Positions 26,763-34,412 of a stretch of 64,000 nt of DNA are shown here, in pieces (within the stretch, counting starts at the first letter, position 1; every line of letters starts with the position of its first letter). The notes beneath the pieces were generated by a model. That model was not told the origin of the DNA and searched no databases. It worked only from the letters and a program-made list of their open reading frames with translations. Source of the DNA: Pseudomonadales bacterium (GTDB lineage: Bacteria > Pseudomonadota > Gammaproteobacteria > Pseudomonadales > Pseudohongiellaceae). The stretch is taken from NCBI GenBank assembly GCA_022821865.1, contig JAJECW010000141.1:1-64000 (forward strand), in the 5' to 3' direction. A program made the position numbers and the translations under genes.

Positions 26763-26788
26763 ATACGGCGGTGCCGCCCGGCCCCGGC

Positions 26789-28450
26789 TTATATTTCGTT
26801 TCTTCGGGCAAACTCATTGATGTGTTCGGCTGCGCGGAAAGCGAGCGCCATGATGGTCATGGTGGGTTGGCCGCGGCTTGAAGTCACCATGGAACTGCCG
26901 TCGCAGAGGAACAGGTTGGGCACATCGTGGGCGCGATGGTAACGGTCGATAACCGATGTGGCGGGGTCGTCGCCCATGCGGCAGGTTCCCAGCATGTGGG
27001 AGCTGCCTTCCTGGCCCGTCTCGGGATAGCTTGCGTGAATCTCGATTGCCCCCGCGGCTTCCATGAGTTCCACTGAACGATCCATGAAATAACGCATGGT
27101 GGCAAGGTCGTCGGGATGGTCCATATAGGTGCAGCGCAGCGCCGGGCGGCCCCAGCGGTCGCGGAGTTCGGGATCGAGGGTGATGTTGTTCGAGTCCAGC
27201 GGCAGGGAGGTGGTATGGCCGTCGAAAGCCGCGGAATGGGTGAACTCCCGCCGTAGTCTGGCCTTGAACTCGCCGCCCCAGGTCGGGCCATCGAACATGC
27301 TCGTGGCGATGGCGGACTCCATGGGCGTGCCGCTGCGCACCGGATGCCGGCCGTCGATGCCGCCGCCGCCGTAAAAGCCCAGGCTCGGGTCGAGCTCGTA
27401 CCAGTCATGCACCACCCGGGTCGCCGGAATCCCCTTGTGGGCATTGACGGGTTCGGGGAACAGCCCGGACACTTCGCTATAGCCGTTGAACATGAGATTG
27501 CGGCCGACAAAGCCGCTGCTGTTGGCCAGGCCGTCGGGAAAGCGGGCGGAGTCCGACAGCAGCAGCAGGCGCGGCGTTTCCGCGCCATTGGCGCAGACCA
27601 CCACGGCCCGGGCGCGCTGGGATTGTTCGGTGTCGTCGGCGTCAAAATAGCTCACCTCGCTGGCGCGTCCGCCGGCGTCGGTTTCCACCCGGGACACGGT
27701 GCAATGGGTGCGCAATTCGTAGTTGCCCGTGGCCAGGGCGGCGGGAATCATGGTGATCATGGTGGAGGACTTGGCGTTCACCTCACAGCCGAAGCCGAGA
27801 CAGAATCCACAATGCACACAGGGAGGCCTGCCATTATAAGGCTGGGAAAGAATAGCCACCGGCGCCGGATAGGCGGTGTAGCCCAGGGCCCGGGCGCCGC
27901 GTTCCAGCAAAACATCGGAGCCTTTCACGGCCATGGGCGGACAGGGATAGTCCCGGGAGCGCGGCGGGTCCCAGGGGCCCTGGAGGCCGGAAACGCCCAC
28001 TTCCCAATCGACCCGGGTGTAATACGGCTCCAACTCTTCGTAGCGAATGGGCCAATCGGCGAAATTGGTGCCGGGAATCGTCCCGCGAACACTGGCTTCC
28101 ATGAAGTCGATGGGGCGCAATCGCCAGAAGTTGCCGGAAAAGTGCAGGCTGCTGCCGCCGACATTATGGGCGTAATTGCATACCCGGTCGCGCAGGGTCG
28201 CGGTTTCGCCCGCGGTCTTGCGGAAAGTCTGGGGGCGGCCCCGGCGGTGATTCCAGGTCAGATCGTTGTTGAAAAAAGTACCCCATTCATCGTGGCGGAA
28301 ATCCGCCGCCCGCAGATGCGGACCCTGTTCCAACTGCACCACCGAGTGCCCGGCCCCGGCGAGCTCCCTGGCGATGATTCCGCCGGCGGAGCCTGAACCG
28401 ACGACGACAAAATCGACTTCTTCCCGGGTCTGGAATATGGCCCCGGCCAT
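26789..28450 (-). CDS. GMC-family FAD oxidoreductase
   Basis: A 553-residue flavoprotein of the glucose-methanol-choline family, in the branch that pairs with a small subunit-3 protein (gluconate 2-dehydrogenase or sorbitol dehydrogenase type). The FAD dinucleotide fold is VVVGSGSAGGIIAREL near residue 16. The second FAD motif is GGSSLHFSG. The catalytic region near the C-terminus is SSHMLGTCRMGDDP. A cluster of cysteines (PPCVHCGFCLGFGCEV, about residues 205-220) resembles the conserved Cys motif of this branch. The ATG at 28450 has GGAGGG upstream, 2 bp after the partner's stop. The substrate is unknown. Confidence 0.92.
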   Translation of the reverse strand: MAGAIFQTREEVDFVVVGSGSAGGIIARELAGAGHSVVQLEQGPHLRAADFRHDEWGTFFNNDLTWNHRRGRPQTFRKTAGETATLRDRVCNYAHNVGGSSLHFSGNFWRLRPIDFMEASVRGTIPGTNFADWPIRYEELEPYYTRVDWEVGVSGLQGPWDPPRSRDYPCPPMAVKGSDVLLERGARALGYTAYPAPVAILSQPYNGRPPCVHCGFCLGFGCEVNAKSSTMITMIPAALATGNYELRTHCTVSRVETDAGGRASEVSYFDADDTEQSQRARAVVVCANGAETPRLLLLSDSARFPDGLANSSGFVGRNLMFNGYSEVSGLFPEPVNAHKGIPATRVVHDWYELDPSLGFYGGGGIDGRHPVRSGTPMESAIATSMFDGPTWGGEFKARLRREFTHSAAFDGHTTSLPLDSNNITLDPELRDRWGRPALRCTYMDHPDDLATMRYFMDRSVELMEAAGAIEIHASYPETGQEGSSHMLGTCRMGDDPATSVIDRYHRAHDVPNLFLCDGSSMVTSSRGQPTMTIMALAFRAAEHINEFARRNEI

Positions 28451-28452
28451 GC

Positions 28453-29037
28453 TCACCACCCTCCCCGATTCATGTAATCCTCGTCGTAATAGCCGAACGG
28501 GGGCTGCCAGCCGGACCGGTTTTCAAAGCCAAGCAGTTCCCAGCCCGCCAGGTCGCGATTGCCGCCGTACTCCGGCAGGGCGAACATGCCGGCGACGGTG
28601 AGGAAACGGATCGTGGCGAAGAATTCGCTGTCTTCGATTTCGCGCAGCAATTCGTCCTGTTGTCCGCTTTCCAGCAACGAGAAACGGTCCACCGGAAAGC
28701 GCCCCGCCACCCGTTCCCGCAACTGCGCAAGCCCTTCGCGCAACAACTCAAGTTCGCGTTCGCGCTGGTCGGCGAGCACCGTGTCCATGAAATGCGCCAC
28801 GCCGGCCTCCCGGGCGCCGGGGGTATCGTCGGGAGGGATGATGCGGTCGGCAATGGCCGCGAATTCTTCGGCCTCTTCACCGTCCAGCAATTGCAGGCCG
28901 ATGCCGTCGAGTTCGTTTCGCGCCGCGCGGGAACAGGCGGCGAGGATTGCCGGCAGGCTGAGCGCAATGGCGGAACGAGGCAAGGCCGAAAGGGTATTTT
29001 TCAGCAGGGCGCGGCGGCTAAGCGGGTGCGGTTCCAT
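28453..29037 (-). CDS. Gluconate 2-dehydrogenase subunit 3-like lipoprotein
   Basis: A 194-residue partner subunit of the Gluconate_2-dh3 family. The N-terminus has a Tat-like SRRALLK motif and a hydrophobic stretch ending in the lipobox-like LAAC at about residue 35. It could be a Tat substrate, a lipoprotein, or both. The family core ADRIIPPDDTPGAREAGVAHFMD is clear, as is the C-terminal YGGNRDLAGWELLGF. It precedes the GMC oxidoreductase by 2 bp, the usual order for such periplasmic complexes, which pass electrons to a cytochrome. No cytochrome gene is adjacent here. Confidence 0.9.
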   Translation of the reverse strand: MEPHPLSRRALLKNTLSALPRSAIALSLPAILAACSRAARNELDGIGLQLLDGEEAEEFAAIADRIIPPDDTPGAREAGVAHFMDTVLADQRERELELLREGLAQLRERVAGRFPVDRFSLLESGQQDELLREIEDSEFFATIRFLTVAGMFALPEYGGNRDLAGWELLGFENRSGWQPPFGYYDEDYMNRGGW

Positions 29038-29127
29038 TTGTCGATGCCATCAAAGCCGGCAGGTCGGCTTCAGCCAATGCGATTCGAATTCGCCGCAAAC
29101 TATAACACAGCAGGCCTGAAGCAGTAA

Positions 29128-29595
29128 TCAGACAACAATGCGATACGCATACCAGGCAATGCTGGCGGCCAGCGCAACCAGCCCGCTGGACATTCCCAGC
29201 AGACCCGTGAGAAGCCAGACTTTCATGGACTCGATTCGGGTGTGTAAAGTCGCGATCTTGATTTCCAGATTCTTTTCCAGGGACGCCAGATCAGCCTTGG
29301 TTTCTGCCTTATGAGATGCTATTTCCGCCCGGAGCTCGACCGAATCGGCCCTGGCTTCCCTCTTCAGGGACGCCATTTCCGCTCGGAGCTCGGCCGAATC
29401 GGCCCTGGCTTCCTTCTTCAGGGACGCCATTTCCGCCCTGAGCGCGCTCAAATCAGCCTTGGTCACAACTTCTTCCCGTCTCGCCAATGGCTCCACGGCT
29501 GTGATGATGGTCCTGGCTATGGCTTCGGCCTGCGCCCGGGTCATGCCGGCTCGTTTCATGTCCAATGTGCTGTCGAGTATAGCCTGTGCTTGCAT
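29128..29595 (-). CDS. Coiled-coil, tail-anchored membrane protein (DUF1640-like)
   Basis: A 155-residue protein of the coiled-coil type often labelled DUF1640. A short N-terminal part (GMTRAQAEAIARTI) precedes a heptad region with three 18-residue tandem repeats (residues 52-105, each starting LRAE). One C-terminal membrane helix follows near residues 126-152. An ATCTCC-complement ribosome site (GGAGAT) lies 5 bp before the ATG. The function is not known. It stands alone between the subunit-3 gene and a divergent DUF2141 gene. Confidence 0.75.
   Translation of the reverse strand: MQAQAILDSTLDMKRAGMTRAQAEAIARTIITAVEPLARREEVVTKADLSALRAEMASLKKEARADSAELRAEMASLKREARADSVELRAEIASHKAETKADLASLEKNLEIKIATLHTRIESMKVWLLTGLLGMSSGLVALAASIAWYAYRIVV
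29281..29442 (-). repeat. In-gene 54-bp tandem repeat (three units)
   Basis: The two upstream-most 54-bp units, which encode LRAEMASLKKEARADSAE and its near-copy, are almost identical at DNA level. The third has diverged (LRAEIASHKAETKADL). Each unit encodes 18 residues, so repeat number can change without breaking the frame and would lengthen or shorten the coiled coil. Confidence 0.85.
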
Positions 29596-29871
29596 GGCAT
29601 CTCCAGTGCTGTCCTGAAATTGGTAATAAGGCGCTCCGGGTTCTGCCCACGAGCTTCACCGTTACAGCATAGAACAGGGGTTGGGGAAATGCGTAGTTTT
29701 TGGGGAAAATAGTTTGCGGCTGTCTCCAGACGCATGTTTGGCGACCGGTTTCCATCGCCTCATTTGCAGCTTCGTTCCGGCTATTGCCGCTTTGTCGCAA
29801 TGCCGTTGCCAGGGTTTTCCGGTCATGCTCAGATGACTGTCAGAGCCTTCAGCAAAGCATGGGAGCAAGAC

Positions 29872-30300
29872 ATGAACAGCAGCAATCTTTGTCGCGCAAT
29901 CGCCCTCACCCTGGCGCTTGGCGTTTCCGGCGCAGCCGGGGCGGAAACCCTGACCATCGTCATCGAGGACATCCGCGAAGCCAGCGGCACGATTCGGGTG
30001 CGGGTGCATGCCGGCAAGGCGCAATTCGATGGCGAAGGCTCGGTGGCGCAATTCCTGGAACCCGCGGCAACCGGTTCGATTACCCTGGTCGCCGAAGACC
30101 TGCCGCCGGGAGAATATGCCATCCGCATCATGCACGATGTGAACGGCAACGATGAACTCGATACCAATTTCGTCGGCGCCCCCACCGAACCATTCGCCTT
30201 TTCCAATAACGCCAGGGCCATGTTCGGTCCGGCCTCGTGGGAAGACGCCCGCTTCACGCTGGAAGGCGAAGTCACCCAGGTGATCAGCCTCAAGCCCTGA
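29872..30300 (+). CDS. DUF2141 secreted protein
   Basis: A 142-residue DUF2141 family protein with a signal peptide (MNSSNLCRAIALTLALG, cleavage near AGAE, residue 24). The mature part is a predicted all-beta domain starting LTIVIEDIREASGTIRVRV, with the family element PPGEYAIRIMHDVNGNDELDTNFVGAPTEPFAFSNNA. The function is unknown. The start at 29872 has GGGAGC upstream. The frame is open to 29734 but the added part has no signal character. The TGA stop touches the start of a mosaic repeat. From 29596 to 29871 I see no other feature. Confidence 0.88.
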   Translation: MNSSNLCRAIALTLALGVSGAAGAETLTIVIEDIREASGTIRVRVHAGKAQFDGEGSVAQFLEPAATGSITLVAEDLPPGEYAIRIMHDVNGNDELDTNFVGAPTEPFAFSNNARAMFGPASWEDARFTLEGEVTQVISLKP

Positions 30301-30532
30301 TTAAGTCAGAGCTTCCCTGCGGCACATGGAAGTGCCGCCGAATTCGATGGCGCAAGCCATTGAATTCGGGAGCAAAACAAAACCACGCTTTTGTTTTGCG
30401 ATAATGAAAAACTCCACGGATGGAGTTTTTCAGGGAATACCTAGTGGATATGCAACGAAATCGAGCAGCCGGGGGCGTGGAGTGGATGAGAGCGGATTTG
30501 CAGCCGTGAATTCCCACGGCGCAGGCTCCCAG
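30299..30532 (-). repeat. Full-length mosaic repeat (about 234 bp)
   Basis: This is the longest continuous copy with most modules in order. They are a GGGAAGCTCTGA-type arm, a GAATTCGATGG...CCATTGAATTC stem, the GCAAAACAAAA/TTTTGTTTTGC stem, a GAAAAACTCC/GGAGTTTTTC stem with compensating changes from the CCC/GGG form, the ATATGCAACGAAATCGAGC linker, and the end module with GCAGGCTCCC. It starts at the stop of the DUF2141 gene and ends just before the carotenoid oxygenase ribosome site. It is inverted relative to the copy at 36362. Confidence 0.9.
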
Positions 30533-30556
30533 GCGGACATGATCAGGAGAAAGACC

Positions 30557-32083
30557 ATGCACCGACGCGAATTTACGAAAATGATGGGATTGCTGGCCCT
30601 GCCCTGGCCCGGCGCCGCGCTGGCCGAGGCCGGCGACGACTGGTCGGCGCAGTTTGCCCGCAACCTGGAAGAGCATCCCTGGCTTGCGGCCTGGGGCAAT
30701 ATCGAGCGCGACCACTACCAGAGTGAAGCCGAAGTTTCGGGAAACTGGCCCGAGGCGCTCCGGGGCGTACTGTATCGCACCGGCCCCGCGCAACACGAAG
30801 CCCATGGCTGGCGCAATCGGCACTGGTTCGACGGCGACGGCATGATGCACGCCTGGCGCATCGGCGCAGATGGCGTGCGGCACGAGGCGCGGCTGGTGGA
30901 GACCGCCAAGCTGAGAGCCGAGCGGGAGGCGGGACGCGCCCTCTATCCCGGACTTGCCGGCTCGCCGCCGGACCCCGCCGGACTCAGCGGCCCCGACGAT
31001 CTGAATCTGGCCAATACCAGCGTTCTGCACCATCACGGCCGCCTGCTCGCATTATGGGAGGCGGGCAGTCCCTATGAGATTGACCCGGAAACCCTGGCCA
31101 CCAAAGGACCATACCGGTTCCCGGAAGCCGACGGCGGCTCGAGTATGCGCGGCGTGCCCTTTTCGGCCCATCCCCGGATGGATGTGGACGGCAGCGTGTG
31201 GAATTTCGGCTATGCCTCCAGCGCCGGCCTGCTGGTGTTCTGGCATATCGGCGCAGATGGCGTGCTGTTGCGGGCGGGCCGCATCGCGGTGGAGCCCATG
31301 ACCATGCCACACGATTTCGTCGTGACCGAGCGGCATCTGCTGCTGTTGCTGCCGCCCTTCCATTATCGGCCGCGGGCGAACGCCACGGGTTTTCTGAACA
31401 TGCACGAATGGCGCCCGGAGGACCCCTGCCGGGTGCTCGTGGTGGACAAGAACGATCTTGCCAGCCACTACTTCCTGGAACTGCCCGCGCAATGGGTGTT
31501 TCATTTCGGCAACGCCTGGGAGGACAGCGCCGGCATCATCCGCTTCGACGCCGCCCGGGCGCCGGACCCGGGCATCATGACCGATGCTTTCAGCGCCATC
31601 ATGCGCGGCGAGGCCATCGCCAGCCGGCCGGCAAGCCATTATGCCTACCGCATCGACACCAGGGCGCGGACTGTCTCGGAAGAACCATTGGTGGGAAGCG
31701 ACGTCCAGACCGAGTTTCCCTGTGTTGATCCCGGAGTGGGCTGCCGGCGCTACCGCAAGCTGGTGATGCTGTCCCGCAGCGGAGAGCAGCCGCTCGGCCA
31801 CGGCGCCCTGAATGAAGTCAGCATGCTGGATGTGGAAAGCGGGCGGCGCGATTTCTTTCGCTACCCGGATTCGCAGATTCCCGAAGAGCATCTCTACGTC
31901 CCCCGCCCGGGCAGCGAACCGGAAAGCCGGGGCTGGATTCTGGGAACCGCCCATGACTGGCGGCGCGGGAGGCAGATGTTGAATCTGTTCCATGCGGACA
32001 GCGTGGCGGAGGGCCCGATAGCCGCGGCGGAGTTGCCCTACGCCATGCCGCTGGGGCTGCATGGCAAGTTCGTTGCGGCTTGA
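30557..32083 (+). CDS. Carotenoid oxygenase family protein
   Basis: A 508-residue non-heme iron dioxygenase of the RPE65/carotenoid cleavage family. Such enzymes split conjugated double bonds in apocarotenoids or stilbene-like lignin compounds. Candidates for the four iron-binding histidines are in SAHPRMDVDG, MPHDFVVTERH, HFGNAWED and the C-terminal LHGKFVA. The N-terminus MHRREFTKMMG with a following hydrophobic stretch looks like a Tat-type signal, suggesting periplasmic export after cofactor loading. AGGAGAAAG precedes the ATG. The frame opens at 30326, but that part is repeat sequence. Substrate not predictable. Confidence 0.9.
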   Translation: MHRREFTKMMGLLALPWPGAALAEAGDDWSAQFARNLEEHPWLAAWGNIERDHYQSEAEVSGNWPEALRGVLYRTGPAQHEAHGWRNRHWFDGDGMMHAWRIGADGVRHEARLVETAKLRAEREAGRALYPGLAGSPPDPAGLSGPDDLNLANTSVLHHHGRLLALWEAGSPYEIDPETLATKGPYRFPEADGGSSMRGVPFSAHPRMDVDGSVWNFGYASSAGLLVFWHIGADGVLLRAGRIAVEPMTMPHDFVVTERHLLLLLPPFHYRPRANATGFLNMHEWRPEDPCRVLVVDKNDLASHYFLELPAQWVFHFGNAWEDSAGIIRFDAARAPDPGIMTDAFSAIMRGEAIASRPASHYAYRIDTRARTVSEEPLVGSDVQTEFPCVDPGVGCRRYRKLVMLSRSGEQPLGHGALNEVSMLDVESGRRDFFRYPDSQIPEEHLYVPRPGSEPESRGWILGTAHDWRRGRQMLNLFHADSVAEGPIAAAELPYAMPLGLHGKFVAA

Positions 32084-32199
32084 GTTGTGGAAACTTGCAT
32101 TGCGACGCCGGGTCCAGCCCACCGCCACTGGGAGGCTGCGCCGACCGGGCCTCATCCAGCGCCAAATTGAAAATCGTGGAACTTGAGGGAAAAGGATGA

Positions 32200-33306
32200 A
32201 TGAATATGCGGCAACCAGATTTCAAGCATTTTCTGTCCGGTTTTCTGCTAACGGGAGCCTTCTCCGCGGCGGTGGCTGTGCTGGTGTGGTGGCTGATCGA
32301 TGCCGGCGGTTTTTGGGCGGTTTTGATCATTTCACTCAGCATCGGCTGGTCGGTGAACCTGGCCTTCGTGCTGCTGCGGGACTTCCTCAGCCGCCGCATC
32401 GGACCCTGGGCCGCACCGGCGCTCATTGTGGCCCTGGGCCTGATGGCAGGTCTACTGATTGCCGGTACCCTCGTGGGCAATCATCCGCTGTTCTACTTTT
32501 CCGGGAGTTTCACCACCATCGCCCTGGCGCTGTTTTTCGGCGTCACCGGCACCCTGCTGTTCTACACCCGGGAGAGGTTGCACCACACCCGGCGGCAACT
32601 TGCCGAATCCGAACTGCGCCAGTCGCGCCAAGAACAACTGCTGGCGGCATCCGAACTCAAACTGCTTCAGGCCCAGATTGAACCGCATTTCCTGTTCAAT
32701 ACCCTGTCCAATATCGCCCAGCTTGTCCCCAACGAGCCTGAACTTGCCGTTAACACCCTGGAGAATCTCACCACCCTGCTGCGGGCCTCTCTGGCGCGCA
32801 CCCGCAGCGGCGAAAGCACCCTGGGCCAGGAAATTGATTTCGGCGCTGCCTATCTGGCCATTCAGGCCACCCGATTGCAGGGGCGGATCACGTATGAAAT
32901 CGATCTGCCGGATGCCTTGCGCGAGATACCGCTGCCGCCCCTGCTGGTGCAGCCGCTGCTGGAAAACGCCGTGATCCATGGCATCGAAGTCAAACCGGAA
33001 GGCGGAAAGGTGGTCTTCAACGCCCGGCGAATCGGCGATGAACTGATCCTCAGCGTCAGCGACAGCGGCGCAGGCATCAGCGAAACCGGCGCATCCGGCG
33101 GCGCCGGCCTGCGCAATATCCGCGACCGCCTCCGTCTGCGCTACGGCCCCCGCGCATCCCTGGAACTGATCCCGGCCTCCCCCCATGGCGTCAATGCGAT
33201 CATCAGTGTTCCATTCACGGAAGCGCCCGAGGATAATGCAGCGTCGCCCTCCCCTGGCAGCGTGGCCGGCGGACCGCGCCTTGCCAGACCGCAGGGGATG
33301 CGCTGA
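32200..33306 (+). CDS. LytS/YehU-type sensor histidine kinase
   Basis: A 368-residue inner-membrane kinase with about four membrane segments in the first 130 residues. A short coiled coil (HHTRRQLAESELRQSRQEQ) follows. The His_kinase domain phosphate site is LQAQIEPHFLFNTLSNIAQ. The HATPase part has the N box LVQPLLENAVIHGIE and the G box SDSGAGIS. No extracellular sensor domain is visible, so the membrane bundle may sense. The start MNMRQPD at 32200 follows GAGGGAAAAGG. The LytTR response regulator begins 14 bp downstream. The signal is unknown. Confidence 0.94.
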   Translation: MNMRQPDFKHFLSGFLLTGAFSAAVAVLVWWLIDAGGFWAVLIISLSIGWSVNLAFVLLRDFLSRRIGPWAAPALIVALGLMAGLLIAGTLVGNHPLFYFSGSFTTIALALFFGVTGTLLFYTRERLHHTRRQLAESELRQSRQEQLLAASELKLLQAQIEPHFLFNTLSNIAQLVPNEPELAVNTLENLTTLLRASLARTRSGESTLGQEIDFGAAYLAIQATRLQGRITYEIDLPDALREIPLPPLLVQPLLENAVIHGIEVKPEGGKVVFNARRIGDELILSVSDSGAGISETGASGGAGLRNIRDRLRLRYGPRASLELIPASPHGVNAIISVPFTEAPEDNAASPSPGSVAGGPRLARPQGMR

Positions 33307-33320
33307 AATGCAACGAACTT

Positions 33321-34085
33321 ATGGGACAGCACACTAGCGCCCTGATTGTCGAGGACGAGCCACTGCTTGCCGAGCAGTTGCGGGGGAAACTTGCAGCGCT
33401 TTGGCCCGAACTGGCGATTGCCGGCGTCGCCGGGGAAGGACGGGAGGCATTGCGGCTCGCGCGGCAATTGCGACCGGACATCGCTTTTCTCGATATCCGG
33501 CTGCCGGGGATGTCGGGTCTGGAAGTCGCCGCCGCACTGCCTGCGGAAACCCGGGTGGTTTTTGTGACCGCCCACAATGAGTTCGCCGTGGAAGCCTTTC
33601 GCGCCGCCGCCGTGGATTATCTGCTCAAGCCCGTCAGCAATGAGCGGCTGCGGGCCACCATCAAGCGCCTGCGCCAGAACGAAAGCCGGCATGGCGCCAA
33701 CCGACAGCGGGAAGAACTGCTGTCGCTGTTGCGGCAACTCGGCGCGGGTGCTGCGGCGGAACATCTGCGATGGATTCGCGCCGGCCTCGGCGACGCCACG
33801 GTGCTTGTGCCGGTGGAAGATGTGGCGTACTTCCGCGCCGAGGCGAAATACACCAGCGCCTTCACCCGGGACCGCGAGTATCTGCTCCGGCGGGCCATCA
33901 ACCAGTTGGAGCGGCAACTTGACCCCAGCCGGTTCTGGCGAATCCACCGCGGCATCATTGTCAGCGTCGAACAGATCGTCTCCGCCAGCCGCGACCTGCG
34001 GGGCCGCTACACAATCACCCTGCGGGACCGACCCGAAAAACTCCGCTCCAGCCAGACCTATGGCCACCTGTTCAAGCTGATGTGA
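33321..34085 (+). CDS. LytTR-family response regulator
   Basis: A 254-residue transcription regulator. The receiver domain (residues 1-125) has acidic residues EDE near 11-13, phospho-acceptor Asp58 in AFLDIRLPG, and Lys in YLLKPVS. The C-terminal LytTR DNA-binding domain (about 150-254) begins with the VPVEDVAYFRAEAKYTSAF element and ends with HRGIIVSVEQI and SQTYGHLFKLM. It is paired with the upstream LytS-like kinase. Targets are not evident. The closest downstream gene is the PQQ dehydrogenase, behind a repeat. Confidence 0.95.
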   Translation: MGQHTSALIVEDEPLLAEQLRGKLAALWPELAIAGVAGEGREALRLARQLRPDIAFLDIRLPGMSGLEVAAALPAETRVVFVTAHNEFAVEAFRAAAVDYLLKPVSNERLRATIKRLRQNESRHGANRQREELLSLLRQLGAGAAAEHLRWIRAGLGDATVLVPVEDVAYFRAEAKYTSAFTRDREYLLRRAINQLERQLDPSRFWRIHRGIIVSVEQIVSASRDLRGRYTITLRDRPEKLRSSQTYGHLFKLM

Positions 34086-34166
34086 TTCCGGGGGAATACA
34101 GTCATATTGGAATGCAGCCCGACGGCGACGAATCGAAGCCACAAATTCTGATGAACAAAGAGCACC

Positions 34167-34323
34167 AGGGAAGCTCTGATTAAGTCAGAGCTTCCCTGCG
34201 GCACAGGGATGTGTCGCCGAATTCGATGGTGTAAGCCATTGAATTCGGGAGCAAAACAAAACCACGCTTTTGTTTTGCGATAATGAAAAATTCCAGGGAG
34301 GGAATTTTTCAGAGAATACCTAG
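34167..34323 (-). repeat. Mosaic repeat, four-hairpin copy
   Basis: The copy carries four inverted repeats in a row: AGGGAAGCTCTGA/TCAGAGCTTCCCT, GAATTCGATGG/CCATTGAATTC, GCAAAACAAAA/TTTTGTTTTGC and GAAAAATTCC/GGAATTTTTC. It is in the same orientation as 30299-30532 but lacks the end module. It takes up about half of the 327-bp gap between the LytTR regulator and the PQQ dehydrogenase gene. No other feature is seen in that gap. Confidence 0.9.
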
Positions 34324-34412
34324 CCCTAGCCAAGTTCAATCTGGTATGTTGCGATTCACAAGCAGAAGCCGAACTACGCCCAGCCCAGCCAATCACATCG
34401 GGAGAATTCCAG

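Noticed and set aside
29281..29442. CRISPR-like array
   Set aside because: The 54-bp units are head to tail without spacers and code in frame for a coiled coil.
30326..30556. N-terminal extension of the carotenoid oxygenase
   Set aside because: The added 77 codons are mosaic repeat sequence. A good ribosome site and a signal sequence start at 30557.
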